64,000 bases of DNA, taken from Floridanema aerugineum. Lineage in GTDB: Bacteria > Cyanobacteriota > Cyanobacteriia > Cyanobacteriales > Aerosakkonemataceae. Below, in pieces: positions 32,283 through 41,625 of the stretch; positions within the stretch are counted from its first letter, which is position 1; the number at the start of each line of letters is the position of its first letter. Both the position numbers and the translations under genes were made by a program. The notes under the pieces were generated by a model. It did not search any database. It worked only from the letters and a program-made list of their open reading frames with translations, and was not told where the DNA came from. Location: contig NZ_JBHFNQ010000200.1 of assembly GCF_041929345.1 (NCBI RefSeq), positions 1-64,000 on the forward strand, written 5' to 3'.

Positions 32283-35200
32283 TTAAGACTCAGGTTTTTG
32301 TTCTGGCATCATGCACTTATCAGAATCACAACCTGCTGGCCCTGCTTCTGTCATTTCACCCAAATCATATTGCCGCAAAGCAGTATAGAAATTATCAGTT
32401 TTCCGCCGCAATTTCACCTCTTTCATTAATTGCTCATACTTCTCTTTAGAAATCGGTTCAAAGGGCAACCGAGGGAAAGTTTGTAAGTCATCAAATCTGG
32501 CTAAAAGTGCCGCCGAAATGTACCCTTCATCATCACGAATCGCTTCGTAAATTCGATTACCCAAAGCCTCAATTTCATTTTCTCGCAACTCAATAGTCGC
32601 GCTTGTATTGTGCCGCACATAATGTTTTTGGACTTGCATATAAAAGTCCATTTGTGCCAAGGCTGAGAACTTACTAATTTCTATTTCATCAGCACCCGGT
32701 AAATCAGCCCAAAGTACAGAAACCGGAATTTCTACTAACCATTCGGAACACCGAGGATCGAAGGGATCGTTTAACAAATTACCATTTTCATCTTTGTCCG
32801 ATTGAGCAGGAATAACATTGTAACCGTAGTCAATACAAGCAAGGGCTACAGGGTCGTTTTTCCTAAAGGTAATCCGTCGAATAAATCGCTGTGCTTTTGG
32901 GGGATGCCATCCGGGAGATGCGCCAGTTAGTAATGATTTGGTTCCCGAAGGTTGAATGGTAGTACAACGATTTGGGCGTTTGATATTGTGACGATCGCAA
33001 TAATCCCAAACCACCCGATGCACAGTTTCTCGCCAACGATTTAAGTGTTCTGCTTCCTGTTCTTTAAACTTCAATCCTTGCTCAGTTTCCGGTCTTCCTT
33101 CCGTCCACCAATGTAACCAATCAACACCAAAAGCATTCACAAAAAAGTCAAACAAACCTGTAAAAGAAACCCCTACAATTGGGTCTAATTCCCGACTGTA
33201 TCGATAACGAGGTTCAACAAATTTGTGATTCAAAAGTGTTGCAACAGATAAAGCACCTGCGGTGAAAGCATCCTCCTGTTCTTGGTAGTTTTTCGGGTCA
33301 ATTTGATTTAGGTGGATCTCCGAAAGGTTGCAATGAAAATTCGCACCGATAATTTCCAAAGGTTTGTTAACCTAAAGGCTTTTTATCCTCTAGTTCTACC
33401 ACTTCCTAATTTGTGGTAGCTCCGCGTACATTTTGTACGTATGACCTTAAATGATAGAGAAATTCCTTTCTACTGCATGGTATACCAACAACAATCTGGC
33501 ATATAGTTCTGATATCCAGAATATTGTACTCCTTTTTAATTGAATCCAATAAAGGCTGAAAAATGTCTTTCAGTTGATTCAACTTTGCAGAAAAAAGTTG
33601 CTCAGAGTTTGTTAACGCAAAAGCATAAGTTAATGACCGAATTCCTGAATCAGTCATGGAAGTTTTACCGTGTTGTGCCTGAATTGAGCAGTGTTTTGAG
33701 CAAAACCTACGTTTAGATGCTTTATGCTGTACTACCTCAAAAGATCGCTGACATATCTCACATATAAGGCTGATCCTGGGAACTAGTGTTCCTGTCTTCT
33801 TACCTATGCGTGATTGATGATATGCCTTGCGTTTTGGACTATTGAGAAACTTTTCTCTAAATGCAGGATCTTCAAATCTCGCTTTTGCCTTAGCCCTAAT
33901 TTTAGCTTTGGTACTTTCAGATTGAGTTACCCCATACATGGGATTTCTCTTGCCGAAATTATCCATCCCTCGGACTTTAGTGCGAGCTTTCCATTCCTGC
34001 TTCAGGTGTTCAAAAACAAAAGGAGTAGGCTTAATGAGCCGTCTGAGATCTTTCTCTTGAAGAATAGATACTTTAACATTGTACTCTGACTCAAAACGCT
34101 GAATTTTTGCCAAGTCATACTGAAAATTGAAAACGCCCTTGATCTCAACATATTCGCCAGTCTCAAGTAAGAAGTCGGGTTTATACCTGACTCCATTTGA
34201 AAGCGTATAAGTTTTATGTTCGTATGTCCAGGCAATATTCATGTAGTCCAAGTACCTTGCATAGATATATTCGAGACTAGACCTTAAACAATGCTCACCA
34301 TAAAAACCTGAGTAGCCATAGAAAGTACTGGTCACACGCACCCCCGCACTCTTGGAGAGATTATATTCTAGAAATCATTTTTCATTGTAATCTAGGTTCA
34401 CTCTCTACGCTGTACGGTGTCAAAGGCTTTTTAATTCCTTCGATTACCTCGGTATTAACATCACAGTTTCTACCGATTTTACGGGGTTTTTAACGTGAGG
34501 CAAAATTACCATCTACCACACGGATTAAGGCCATAGCGACCTAAACGATGTTCTAAGTCACTTTCAGGAATTTGGGGGAATTTTTCTTGCAACCATTCTT
34601 TTCCATTTCCTTGAGAATATGCTTGCAGAAACTCAGTTCTTAATTCCGAACTAGTCAAAAGATCGCAATTTGACCTAGCTAATGCTTCTCCAGCCCACTG
34701 AATCGCACCTTCACCAGAATAATACTGTTTTCTCACAGCTTCAATTGATTCTTGTAATGTTGGTTTGGAATGGAATACTCTCGTATGATTTGCCATTCGC
34801 AAAGCATCTCTTTCTGGATCGATTCTCCAGTTTCCATTTTCATCTTGTTGCCAAAGATTTGATTTGGCATTAGCAAATAATTCGTCATTACTAATTCCTT
34901 GGCGCATCCCGGCTGAATTTGAAACTAGGATACCCTGACATACAAATTCATGGATTGTGGCAACCTCAATATCATAAGTTTGAGTTGTCTTCACATCGAA
35001 TTCTACCGAATTAACCTTAATAGGAATTAACTCAGTTGCATCAGGTAACAGCCTTTTTAAAGTTGGTGTAATTACTTGCTGCTGATTCGCTCCGTAATGG
35101 TATTGGTAAGTATTAACCAAAGGTCTGACCATTTCCACAGGAAACCCATGATCTTTAAATGATTTAGGACGTTGCCTTTGTCGCAGAGTAAACTGTGTTG

Positions 35201-36920
35201 AATAGGTAGACATTAACTTTTGGACAGCCTCAAAAGCAGACTCACCAACGGTTACTAACTCACCTTCCCATTTATCTGCGCTCTTAAGAATTGAGGAACA
35301 TAATCTGGTAGTAATTCCTAATGAAGCATAGAGAGCTTGAACTTGACGCAGAAAATCCTGATAGCTGGAAGCAACTAAAACACCTTGAGAATGACATCCG
35401 TCAGCATCAGCTAATCCAGATAAATAAGCGGCGCGAATTTCTTGAGTTCCAAGTAAGATACAATCGGGAACTGAAATTGAGGTAAATGGCTTTTTAAATT
35501 GAGCAAGATACTGATTGAGTGCGCTGCTGTTTAACTGTAGTTCAAAGGCTTTTGTTTGGCACTGTTCGGGTGTTCTTAAGGTGTATGTTTCTAGTCCAAA
35601 TTCTTGCGCTACTGCAATCAATCGCTCAATAATTTCTGGGTGATTTTCTGCGATCCGAAATCTGACTCGCCAACCGTCTGTAGCAACAGATCCATCGCCG
35701 TGTAAATAGCCTAAGAAATAAGCGACTTCTGAAGTTAAAGCGGGAACGGAAATTGGTTTAGCTTGGGATGAAAGTTTCTGCTTAAATTCTGGTAATTCGG
35801 TTGGGGTTCCCGGAATAGATTGAGGTACGAAAATTAAGCGATCGCCTTCTCTCAAATCTTTCGCTTTCACCATTTTATAGTTACCGTAAACATCAGTTAA
35901 AACAGCAACTTTATGGTCAGATGTACATTCAAAAAATCCATCTTCTGTTTGAATCCGGCATAATGACTGCACGCCTTGATCAAAAAAGTTGGTGACAGGG
36001 TAAAAACCTTTGCTGGTTAATACACGATCGCCAATTCTAATTTTCTCGATCGGCACTAGCCCTGATATTGTATGCACTAAAGCTCCCGCAGGCAAACAGC
36101 GGCGAACATTGCCAGCGACCACGACTACCGCAGCTTCATCAATTAATAAACAGCATTCAACTGAATTTAATTGTCGCCCTAATGCTTTATTTAAAATTGC
36201 CGCACAACGCAAATAAAGATCGGGTAATTTAATGGGATTGGCAACTCCGCCAAATCCTTTTAATCTTTCTCCAGCAGGACGAACATTACTCAAATCTACT
36301 ATTACTTTAACTTCTCCAGTAAAGCGTTCATCTGTAGATAATTCCAGTAAAGTTTGATAGGATTTTACCCAACCTCTGCGGCTGTCACCTACATAAATTG
36401 TGACTTCATTGCCAACAATTGTAACTTCGGTTTCTTCGCGTCGTTGATTGACTGGAATTGTGCCAATTTCACCTTGCAAAGTAACTTTTAAATAGTTGCG
36501 AATTGCTGGTAATTGATTGATATACTTAGGTTCTAGGACTGCTCCCGTGCCACAGCCCATCATTGCTAAGTCCATCAGCAGTCCAAAGGCTCGCCAGTCA
36601 CAGATGTTGGTGCTGCTGCAATTGTATCCACCGGAAAAGTTTTCTGGTTGTTCGATCCATTCGACTCCGCCTACCCACAACCAACGCCCGGAGGAAAGGG
36701 CTTTGATTTGCCGTTGCATCCGGTCTAGGATGGTAGCTTCTGCGGGGGTGAGTTTGCCCAGTTTGGTTAGTCCTTGGAGGGTGCGATCGCACACCTCATC
36801 CCAAGTTTCCCGCCCTTTCTCCGTGCGGCGACTGTACGTTCTGTAAAATACTGGATTGGCAGCTGGGGCAGTTTCAGGAAACTGACTAGTCTGCTGCAAT
36901 TTTTCAAGCTCTCGAACCAT
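32283..36920 (-). CDS. nrdJ: adenosylcobalamin-dependent ribonucleotide reductase NrdJ, split by a group I intron and an intein
   Basis: Exon 1 runs from 36920 (ATG, MVRELEKLQQ; a GTG at 36950 is an alternative) to 34515. Exon 2 runs from 33356 to 32283. The host protein is class II ribonucleotide reductase: FSGGYNCSSTNICDWRAFG in exon 1, and the active-site loop GLNPCGEIIGANFHCNLSEIHL reconstituted across the intron, since exon 1 ends in NPCG and exon 2 begins with EIIG. An intein (34917-36098) interrupts AGNVRR/SAGMRQG. After intron and intein removal the enzyme is about 765 residues. It makes deoxyribonucleotides without oxygen using B12. Without splicing, translation would stop in the intron after CGRW. 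Confidence 0.93.
33357..34514 (-). other. group I self-splicing intron in nrdJ
   Basis: 1158 bp. The exon before it ends in T and the intron ends in G, as required. The internal guide GCCTCAC (34495-34501) pairs with the exon end GTGTGGT with a terminal U-G wobble and one U-U mismatch (P1). The preceding TAATTTT (34502-34508) pairs with the first seven bases of exon 2, GAAATTA (P10). A P7-like pairing is seen between GTAGAGAGT (near 34400) and AATCTCTCC (near 34355). Joining the exons restores the NPCGE motif exactly. The endonuclease gene sits in the 3' half. Confidence 0.88.
33406..34341 (-). CDS. intron-encoded PD-(D/E)XK homing endonuclease with NUMOD3-like motif
   Basis: 311 residues, GTG start. 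The nuclease core is in the N-terminal 70 residues: SSLEYIYARYLDYMNIAWTYEH, then RYKPDFLLETGEYVEIKG, which gives the PD...E-x-K active site. A NUMOD3-like DNA-binding repeat follows (GKRNPMYGVTQSESTKAKI, about 127-145), then a four-Cys zinc-finger-like segment (CEICQRSFE ... RRFCSKHC). It should cut intron-less nrdJ alleles at the insertion site and spread the intron. It lies wholly inside the group I intron and looks intact. Confidence 0.88.
   Translation of the reverse strand: MRVTSTFYGYSGFYGEHCLRSSLEYIYARYLDYMNIAWTYEHKTYTLSNGVRYKPDFLLETGEYVEIKGVFNFQYDLAKIQRFESEYNVKVSILQEKDLRRLIKPTPFVFEHLKQEWKARTKVRGMDNFGKRNPMYGVTQSESTKAKIRAKAKARFEDPAFREKFLNSPKRKAYHQSRIGKKTGTLVPRISLICEICQRSFEVVQHKASKRRFCSKHCSIQAQHGKTSMTDSGIRSLTYAFALTNSEQLFSAKLNQLKDIFQPLLDSIKKEYNILDIRTICQIVVGIPCSRKEFLYHLRSYVQNVRGATTN
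34917..36098 (-). other. LAGLIDADG intein in NrdJ (394 residues)
   Basis: It starts with Cys (CLPAGALVHTISGLVPIEKI, block A) and has the block B TSDH triad, LAGLIDADG-type endonuclease helices LGYLHGDGS and LSGLADADG, and a C-terminal block TYDIEVATIHEFV...GILVSN followed by Ser of the extein. Removal rejoins AGNVRR with SAGMRQG, a conserved NrdJ segment. The residue before the terminal Asn is Ser rather than the usual His. The start and end nucleotides follow from the residue count. Confidence 0.9.
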
Positions 36921-37048
36921 ATTATTTTTGTCATAGATCAACAGACTCACTATTATATCTGGAGTAGAAAGCTTTACAAATTAGACTTTTTGCGCTAAAT
37001 ATAGGTTCTAAATATCTTTACATCAGCCATTTTATCCGGCTTCAATTC

Positions 37049-37085
37049 CCAGTCCCCAGTCCCCAGTCCCTAATCCCCAATCCCC
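37049..37085. repeat. CCCCAGT-type dinucleotide-rich repeat before the PPOX gene
   Basis: Four to five copies of CCCAGTC / CCCTAATC-type heptamers directly upstream of the GTG start at 37086. Related runs are at 6417-6430 and 47298-47322. Confidence 0.6.
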
Positions 37086-37667
37086 GTGTCCCTTGCTCCT
37101 TGGCGATCGCATCTCACCCACGCTCTACAACGTAACCGCAGTCTGATTTACTCCCGTTATGTACAACTGGCGACTGTGCGGGAAAATAATCGTCCGGCGA
37201 ATCGAACTGTGGTTTTTCGGGGGTTTTTAGAGAATACTAATCAATTGAAGTTTGTTACAGATTCCAGAAGTCCGAAAGTTGAGCAAATTGATTACCAACC
37301 TTGGGGCGAAATTTGTTGGTATTTTGCTAATACTCGCGAACAATTTCGGATTTCGGGAAAGTTGATTTTAGTTAAAAATAATGAGGTTGATTTACAGTTA
37401 CAACAAGCGCGAAAAATTGCTTGGCAAGAACTTTCTGATGCAGGGCGATCGCAATTTACTTGGCCGGAAACTGGTAAATTGAGAGCAGAAGCAGCAGCTT
37501 TTCAAGCACCACAACCAAATCCAAATGAGCCTTTAGATAATTTTTGTTTGTTGTTATTAGAACCTGATTTTGTGGATCATTTGGAGTTGCGGGGAGAGCC
37601 ACAAAATCGATCGCTCTACAAAATAGATAGCGAAGGAAATTGGTTGATTGAGAAAGTTAATCCTTGA
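37086..37667 (+). CDS. pyridoxamine 5'-phosphate oxidase-like flavoprotein (Alr4036-type)
   Basis: 193 residues, GTG start. It has a split-barrel FMN-binding fold: YVQLATVRENNRPANRTVVFRGF, then LKFVTDSRSPKVEQI, WGEICWYFANTREQFRISG and the C-terminal LLLLEPDFVDHLELRGEPQNR. This pattern matches the PPOX family branch named after Nostoc Alr4036, whose substrate is not known. It is not the classical PdxH, which is longer with different C-terminal motifs. It is divergent from nrdJ. The start is uncertain because the upstream sequence is repeat. Confidence 0.8.
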   Translation: MSLAPWRSHLTHALQRNRSLIYSRYVQLATVRENNRPANRTVVFRGFLENTNQLKFVTDSRSPKVEQIDYQPWGEICWYFANTREQFRISGKLILVKNNEVDLQLQQARKIAWQELSDAGRSQFTWPETGKLRAEAAAFQAPQPNPNEPLDNFCLLLLEPDFVDHLELRGEPQNRSLYKIDSEGNWLIEKVNP

Positions 37668-37769
37668 GCAAGGAGTTCTCGGAGCAGGGGAGCAGAGGGG
37701 AGAAGAATGGAAAACAAAACTTAAAACTTTTTCTGAAATCTTGCACCAAGAGGCGGAGCCTCTGTTTCT

Positions 37770-37794
37770 CGTTCCCAGGTTGAACCTGGGAACG
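37770..37794. repeat. 25-bp palindrome CGTTCCCAGGTTGAACC..., copy 2
   Basis: Identical to 32176-32200. It is flanked by other small palindromes (AGAGGCGGAGCCTCT at 37750 and AGGAGGTTCTACCTCCT at 37802). The left flank ATCTTGCACCA matches the end of the element at 41994. Confidence 0.85.
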
Positions 37795-37868
37795 AGGTGA
37801 AGGAGGTTCTACCTCCTTTGCTGCATTTTTTCTTAACTCAAAACTCTGTACGGGCGGGTTTAGCAAAC

Positions 37869-37922
37869 AAACTCAAAACTCAAAACTCAAAACTCAAAAC
37901 TCAAAACTCAAAACTCAAAACT
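37869..37922. repeat. tandem heptamer AAACTCA, about 7.5 copies
   Basis: The 7-bp unit AAACTCA is repeated without gaps just past the stop of cysE. Seven-base tandem repeats of this sort are common between cyanobacterial genes. A short run of the same unit is at 47277-47290. Confidence 0.95.
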
Positions 37923-37925
37923 TAA

Positions 37926-38717
37926 TTAAATTCCTGCGCCGTCTAAGAAATCTTGAATTTTTTGATCGCTGATGCGACAGACTAATTTGCGATCGCTTCC
38001 CTCGCTGTATGTCAGTTGCTCGCCGCAATCATCTACACTAATTCTGACTCCAACTGGGATGGCAATTGGTTTTTGAGATTGTTGATTATTTTGTAGTTCT
38101 TCAAATTTTTGTTCTAAAAACTCGATGCGATCGACTAAAGCACGAATCACTTCTGCTTCCGAGTCGGGTAAACTTCCGTGTTCCAAAGGATTGACGCGCA
38201 CACCAGAACGATAAACGATTCTACCGGGAATCCCAACGACTGTACAATCAGAAGGGACATCGCGCAACACTACCGATCCTGCGCCAATGCGAACATTGTT
38301 GCCTATGTGGATATTGCCCAAAACTTTGGCACCTGCTCCGACAACAACATTTTCTCCTAAAGTTGGGTGACGCTTACCGCTTTCTTTACCTGTACCACCA
38401 AGAGTAACGCCTTGGTAAATTAGGGCATAATCTCCGATAATTGCAGTTTCTCCAATGACCACACCCATGCCGTGATCGATAAAGACACCATGACCAATTT
38501 GTGCGCCTGGGTGAATTTCAATCCCTGTGAGAAAACGAGCAATGTGAGAAATTAAGCGAGGGATTACAGGAAGACCCAGCACATAAAGCCAATGAGCGAA
38601 GCGGTGCAAGAACAGGGCTTGCAAACCAGGATAGCAGAATAAGACTTCCAGCCAGTTACGAGCGGCAGGATCGCGATCGAAGATAATGCGGAAGTCAGCT
38701 ACTAAGGCATTTAGCAC
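37926..38717 (-). CDS. cysE: serine O-acetyltransferase
   Basis: 263 residues. The short N-terminal helical part (DFRIIFDRDPAARNWLEVL) leads into a left-handed beta-helix of hexapeptide repeats (HPGAQIGHGVFIDHGMGVVIG and further, about 72-165) with the catalytic His-Asp region IDHGMGVVIGET and YQGVTLGGTGKESGKRHPTLG. It makes O-acetylserine for cysteine synthesis. The C-terminal 80 residues contain an extra coiled coil (ALVDRIEFLEQKFEELQNN) and a tail ending IQDFLDGAGI, longer than in E. coli CysE. Confidence 0.92.
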   Translation of the reverse strand: MLNALVADFRIIFDRDPAARNWLEVLFCYPGLQALFLHRFAHWLYVLGLPVIPRLISHIARFLTGIEIHPGAQIGHGVFIDHGMGVVIGETAIIGDYALIYQGVTLGGTGKESGKRHPTLGENVVVGAGAKVLGNIHIGNNVRIGAGSVVLRDVPSDCTVVGIPGRIVYRSGVRVNPLEHGSLPDSEAEVIRALVDRIEFLEQKFEELQNNQQSQKPIAIPVGVRISVDDCGEQLTYSEGSDRKLVCRISDQKIQDFLDGAGI

Positions 38718-38793
38718 GAGTAGATACCAACATTTGGCAATAATTAGGCACTATCGATCTTAGCGCCATCTGTCACACTTTTGAGTGTGGATA

Positions 38794-39258
38794 TCACTCC
38801 CTAACAAGTAAAGTATAGTTACCTCTTACGCCTTCGTCTTTGGAGCCTACCCAAATTTCGTATTCGCCAGCTTTCCAATTTTTATCTTCGATACTGCCGA
38901 TACCGCAACGAATGACACCATTTGGCCCTTTAACAACCAATGTTGTAGAGGTACGACCGCTTCTGAGTTCTAACTTGAGGTGGGGGAAGTCTTTTTGCAA
39001 AGTCATTACGTGGTCGGGTGTGACGCTGGTGCTGTATCCGACGCAGAAGTTGTTGTCGCGATCGCGGTTGGCAATAGAAAATAAGGAGAAGGAACCTGCG
39101 GTGGAACCTGTAGCGATCGCACTTGAAGGTTCAAATCCTGGTGCTACATTAATAGCACCATAATTAGCTGTTTGGGCGACTACAGAGGAAGCGCAAAGCA
39201 ATGTTACCCAAGCGAGAAATCTGGTGTGTTTGAAGTGCTTAATTGGTTGTTTGGACAT
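38794..39258 (-). CDS. secreted protein with signal peptide
   Basis: 154 residues from the ATG at 39256-39258, just after a GGGGGTG ribosome-binding-like sequence. An earlier in-frame start (39300) would add a hydrophilic stretch before the signal peptide. The signal is KHTRFLAWVTLLCASSVVAQ with a likely cut after VAQ. The mature part has the segments SFSLFSIANRDRDNNFCVGY, HLKLELRSGRTSTTLVVKGP and WKAGEYEIWVG...GNYTLLVRE, like the beta-sandwich PPC-type domains of secreted cyanobacterial proteins. The role is unknown; it is likely periplasmic. Confidence 0.65.
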   Translation of the reverse strand: MSKQPIKHFKHTRFLAWVTLLCASSVVAQTANYGAINVAPGFEPSSAIATGSTAGSFSLFSIANRDRDNNFCVGYSTSVTPDHVMTLQKDFPHLKLELRSGRTSTTLVVKGPNGVIRCGIGSIEDKNWKAGEYEIWVGSKDEGVRGNYTLLVRE

Positions 39259-39407
39259 AGTAGCACCCCCTGTTTTGTTGTCAGTAGAAGTTATTTTCAT
39301 CTCTAAGCTATTTCAGGGAGCGATCGCTACTGACCAATGGCATGACAGTTTAATTTCTGCACACTTTTTCTTGGCAGGAGAGAGAATTATTCAGAAGTTT
39401 GGGTAAC

Positions 39408-39441
39408 AAAAAACCCGGTTTTTTAGATATAAACCGGGTAA
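39408..39441 (-). terminator. rho-independent-like terminator after bciB
   Basis: On the minus strand ACCCGGTTTATATC is followed by the complementary AAACCGGGT and then a T-run (TTTTTTG). It begins about 25 bp past the stop of the minus-strand gene at 39465. Confidence 0.75.
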
Positions 39442-39464
39442 TTAAAGATATTTATGCAGTTTAT

Positions 39465-40667
39465 TTATGATTGGGGGAGTTTGTATTGGTTAACAATCTT
39501 TTGGGCGTATTCTGGCACATGATCGGCTAATTTTTCTGGATAATTCCGCTTGACATACAAATAGTTACGAGTGAAGTGTGAATCAATGGAAAATCGGGCA
39601 TATTCCAAACCTTTGGGGCCAATTTTCTCAATTACTACGCCCATTAATTTTGCTGCCCACATGGGGAGAGTTACACCTTTGTCGTAAGCAGGAATGCTTT
39701 GCTGGACTGCGTTGCGTCTGTCGCCAGAAGCATTTACAGGTTGAGTTTCTATCTGGTCTTTAACCAAATCTAGCATTTCTTTACCTGTATCATTTCTAAC
39801 TACAATCCATTGCCAACCGAAAGGTGCGCCCATGTATCCGACGACTAAATCTGCCAAACTATTGACATAATCAAAACAGGCCATGCAGGAAGGGGCAAAA
39901 ACGTCTTTCAGTTCTTTGGTATTTAAACCGAAGAATGGGACTGTTTCGATCGATCCATCTTCATGTTTAAAATGTACCCGAAAGTCCTGCATAAATTCGT
40001 AATACACCACTGTTTCAGGTGATTTGCTAGTAGTGTCGAGGAACTTTTGCAATCCCGCACGAGTGACATTATCGACACAGGGAGTACCTAAAACGTAGAG
40101 CTTTTCTAAACCTAGTTGTTTTTCGACGGCGCGTAAAGCTTGAATTTGGCAACCAACACCAATTACTAATAGCCGTTTCATGCCAGATTGTTCTATTTGT
40201 TCTAGCACAGAAAGGTTGGGTGAAAGTGTGGGTTTGTTGACTTTAGCGGCGAGAATTTCTTCTGGTGTTCGGGCGATAATGGGCATTGGTTGAAAGCGGT
40301 CTTCTTTGGTATTTTGGACACAGACAACGCCTTCGACCATGCCACGATTGAGCATTTCAATTGCGATCGTACTTACAATTCCCGTCCATTGTGCGCCTGG
40401 GATTGGCTGTTTTTTGCGTGCTGCCATCATATCTTGGTGAACGCCAAAATACCAATCATCCTGGTTTTCTAGGTTGCGACTGCGCCCATGTGTTTCTGCT
40501 TCTAACTCGGCTATTTGCTGATTAATAAAAGCGCAAGCTTCCTTGACATAATGAATGTAATATGTATCGCAAAGTCCGCATTCGCTACAAAGATCTTTAG
40601 CGGGGCGGCGACTGGTTGGTTTGAGGGCTTTGGCTTTTTTGTGTTTGGGGGAGTCTATTGCAGTCAT
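39465..40667 (-). CDS. bciB: ferredoxin-dependent divinyl chlorophyllide a 8-vinyl-reductase
   Basis: 400 residues of the FrhB/F420 hydrogenase beta-subunit family. The Fe-S ligands are in CSECGLCDTYY (near residues 27-37), TPCVDN and SCMACFDYVN. The length and the sequence RNYPEKLADHVPEYA near the end match cyanobacterial Slr1923-type proteins, which reduce the 8-vinyl group of divinyl chlorophyllide in chlorophyll a synthesis. The plant 7-hydroxymethyl chlorophyll reductase is a related paralog, so the name rests on the cyanobacterial host. Transcribed alone. Confidence 0.88.
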   Translation of the reverse strand: MTAIDSPKHKKAKALKPTSRRPAKDLCSECGLCDTYYIHYVKEACAFINQQIAELEAETHGRSRNLENQDDWYFGVHQDMMAARKKQPIPGAQWTGIVSTIAIEMLNRGMVEGVVCVQNTKEDRFQPMPIIARTPEEILAAKVNKPTLSPNLSVLEQIEQSGMKRLLVIGVGCQIQALRAVEKQLGLEKLYVLGTPCVDNVTRAGLQKFLDTTSKSPETVVYYEFMQDFRVHFKHEDGSIETVPFFGLNTKELKDVFAPSCMACFDYVNSLADLVVGYMGAPFGWQWIVVRNDTGKEMLDLVKDQIETQPVNASGDRRNAVQQSIPAYDKGVTLPMWAAKLMGVVIEKIGPKGLEYARFSIDSHFTRNYLYVKRNYPEKLADHVPEYAQKIVNQYKLPQS

Positions 40668-40819
40668 CTAAATTTATTCTGTTATGCAAAAGATAGCTTT
40701 TATTAGAATACTTTATTCTCATTGAATGAGATTGTCGATTAATCGCTTAAACAAAGACACTGATCTTTTTTTTGAACCGCAAAGGACGCAAAGGACGCGA
40801 AGAAATAAAAGATATGCAA

Positions 40820-41143
40820 TTAGACAGTAAAACTCAACTGAGAGTCAGGCAAGAAAGCCAAAACAATATTGTCTTTGGAAATTCCTTGAGCAATTAAATC
40901 ATGAGTTATGCCATGCTCCATACCATCGTATTCGATATAAATTTTTCCATCTTGTAAGGTAATATAGATTAGATTACCTCTGACTCGTTTGCCGCTATCC
41001 CAACCTACTTGCATTAGAGCATAGCGATCGCGCATTTCATCAAAAACAGGATCTAATCTAATGTTGCCATGAGAAGGACGCAGTTTAGCGTATTTGAGAA
41101 TCACTTGTTTTACTATTTCTCGATAACTTGCGGTGGTATCCAT
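40820..41143 (-). CDS. xisI: XisI-family protein, copy 1
   Basis: 107 residues. YREIVKQVILKYAKLRPSHG, then RYALMQVGWDSGKRVRGNLIYITLQDGKIYIEYDG and DLIAQGISKDNIVLAFL match the XisI family. It overlaps the 3' end of xisH by 31 bp and must be translated with it. In Anabaena, XisH and XisI are needed together with the recombinase XisF for excision of the fdxN element. No such element or recombinase is seen here. Many cyanobacteria carry several such pairs, so a different role (possibly toxin-antitoxin or defence) is likely. Confidence 0.9.
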   Translation of the reverse strand: MDTTASYREIVKQVILKYAKLRPSHGNIRLDPVFDEMRDRYALMQVGWDSGKRVRGNLIYITLQDGKIYIEYDGMEHGITHDLIAQGISKDNIVLAFLPDSQLSFTV

Positions 41144-41577
41144 TGTTTTACCTCTATTTTGCGTGAGTCTATAATTAGCATTTTTAAAGGAATTTCAGTG
41201 ACAACAAGTTCGCCAATAGGTTCGCTAAAGATATTGCTATAGGTTATGTCTGTTACAGCCAGATAGAGTTCGCGTAATGGATCAATTTTATCAAGTAATA
41301 ATCGATAAAGAATATATTGTCCAATTGCTTGCTCTAGATCTGCGATCGCAGACTGACCTCGAAAATCTTTAATTTCTATGGCAATTCTGCTATTTTCCCT
41401 TTTAGCACCAATAAATTGTCCTGGTATGCGATCGTTACTGGTTAATTCAGTAGCGGCTAAATCTACAAATAAAAATCGTTCACCGTAAGAGATAACATAG
41501 GGGTCATCCGTAATTTCCCAGCCATCTTTAATCAGTGCTTGTTTAACAATTTGGTGGATACTATCTCTTGGCGGCAT
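41113..41577 (-). CDS. xisH: XisH-family protein, copy 1 (PD-(D/E)XK-like nuclease fold)
   Basis: 154 residues. The IHQIVKQALIKDGWEITDDPYVI start and the core RFLFVDLAATEL...IAIEIKDFRGQSAIADLEQAIGQYILY are typical. The Asp in FVDL and the EIK triplet make up a PD-(D/E)XK-type active site, so nuclease activity is possible. It is followed by overlapping xisI. The second pair in the window (55281-56020) is on the other strand and clearly divergent in sequence. Confidence 0.9.
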   Translation of the reverse strand: MPPRDSIHQIVKQALIKDGWEITDDPYVISYGERFLFVDLAATELTSNDRIPGQFIGAKRENSRIAIEIKDFRGQSAIADLEQAIGQYILYRLLLDKIDPLRELYLAVTDITYSNIFSEPIGELVVTEIPLKMLIIDSRKIEVKQWIPPQVIEK

Positions 41578-41625
41578 TTCTTATTAGCAAGTTAAAATAG
41601 CTTTTATTACGATACCTTTAAAGTT

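Noticed and set aside
32283..34514. nrdJ looks at first like a frameshifted or split pseudogene
   Set aside because: Joining 34515 to 33356 restores the NPCGE motif, and the intervening sequence has group I splice-site features and an intact endonuclease gene.
36951..37085. Cobalamin riboswitch upstream of nrdJ
   Set aside because: The short leader shows no B12-box-like sequence and is partly simple repeat.
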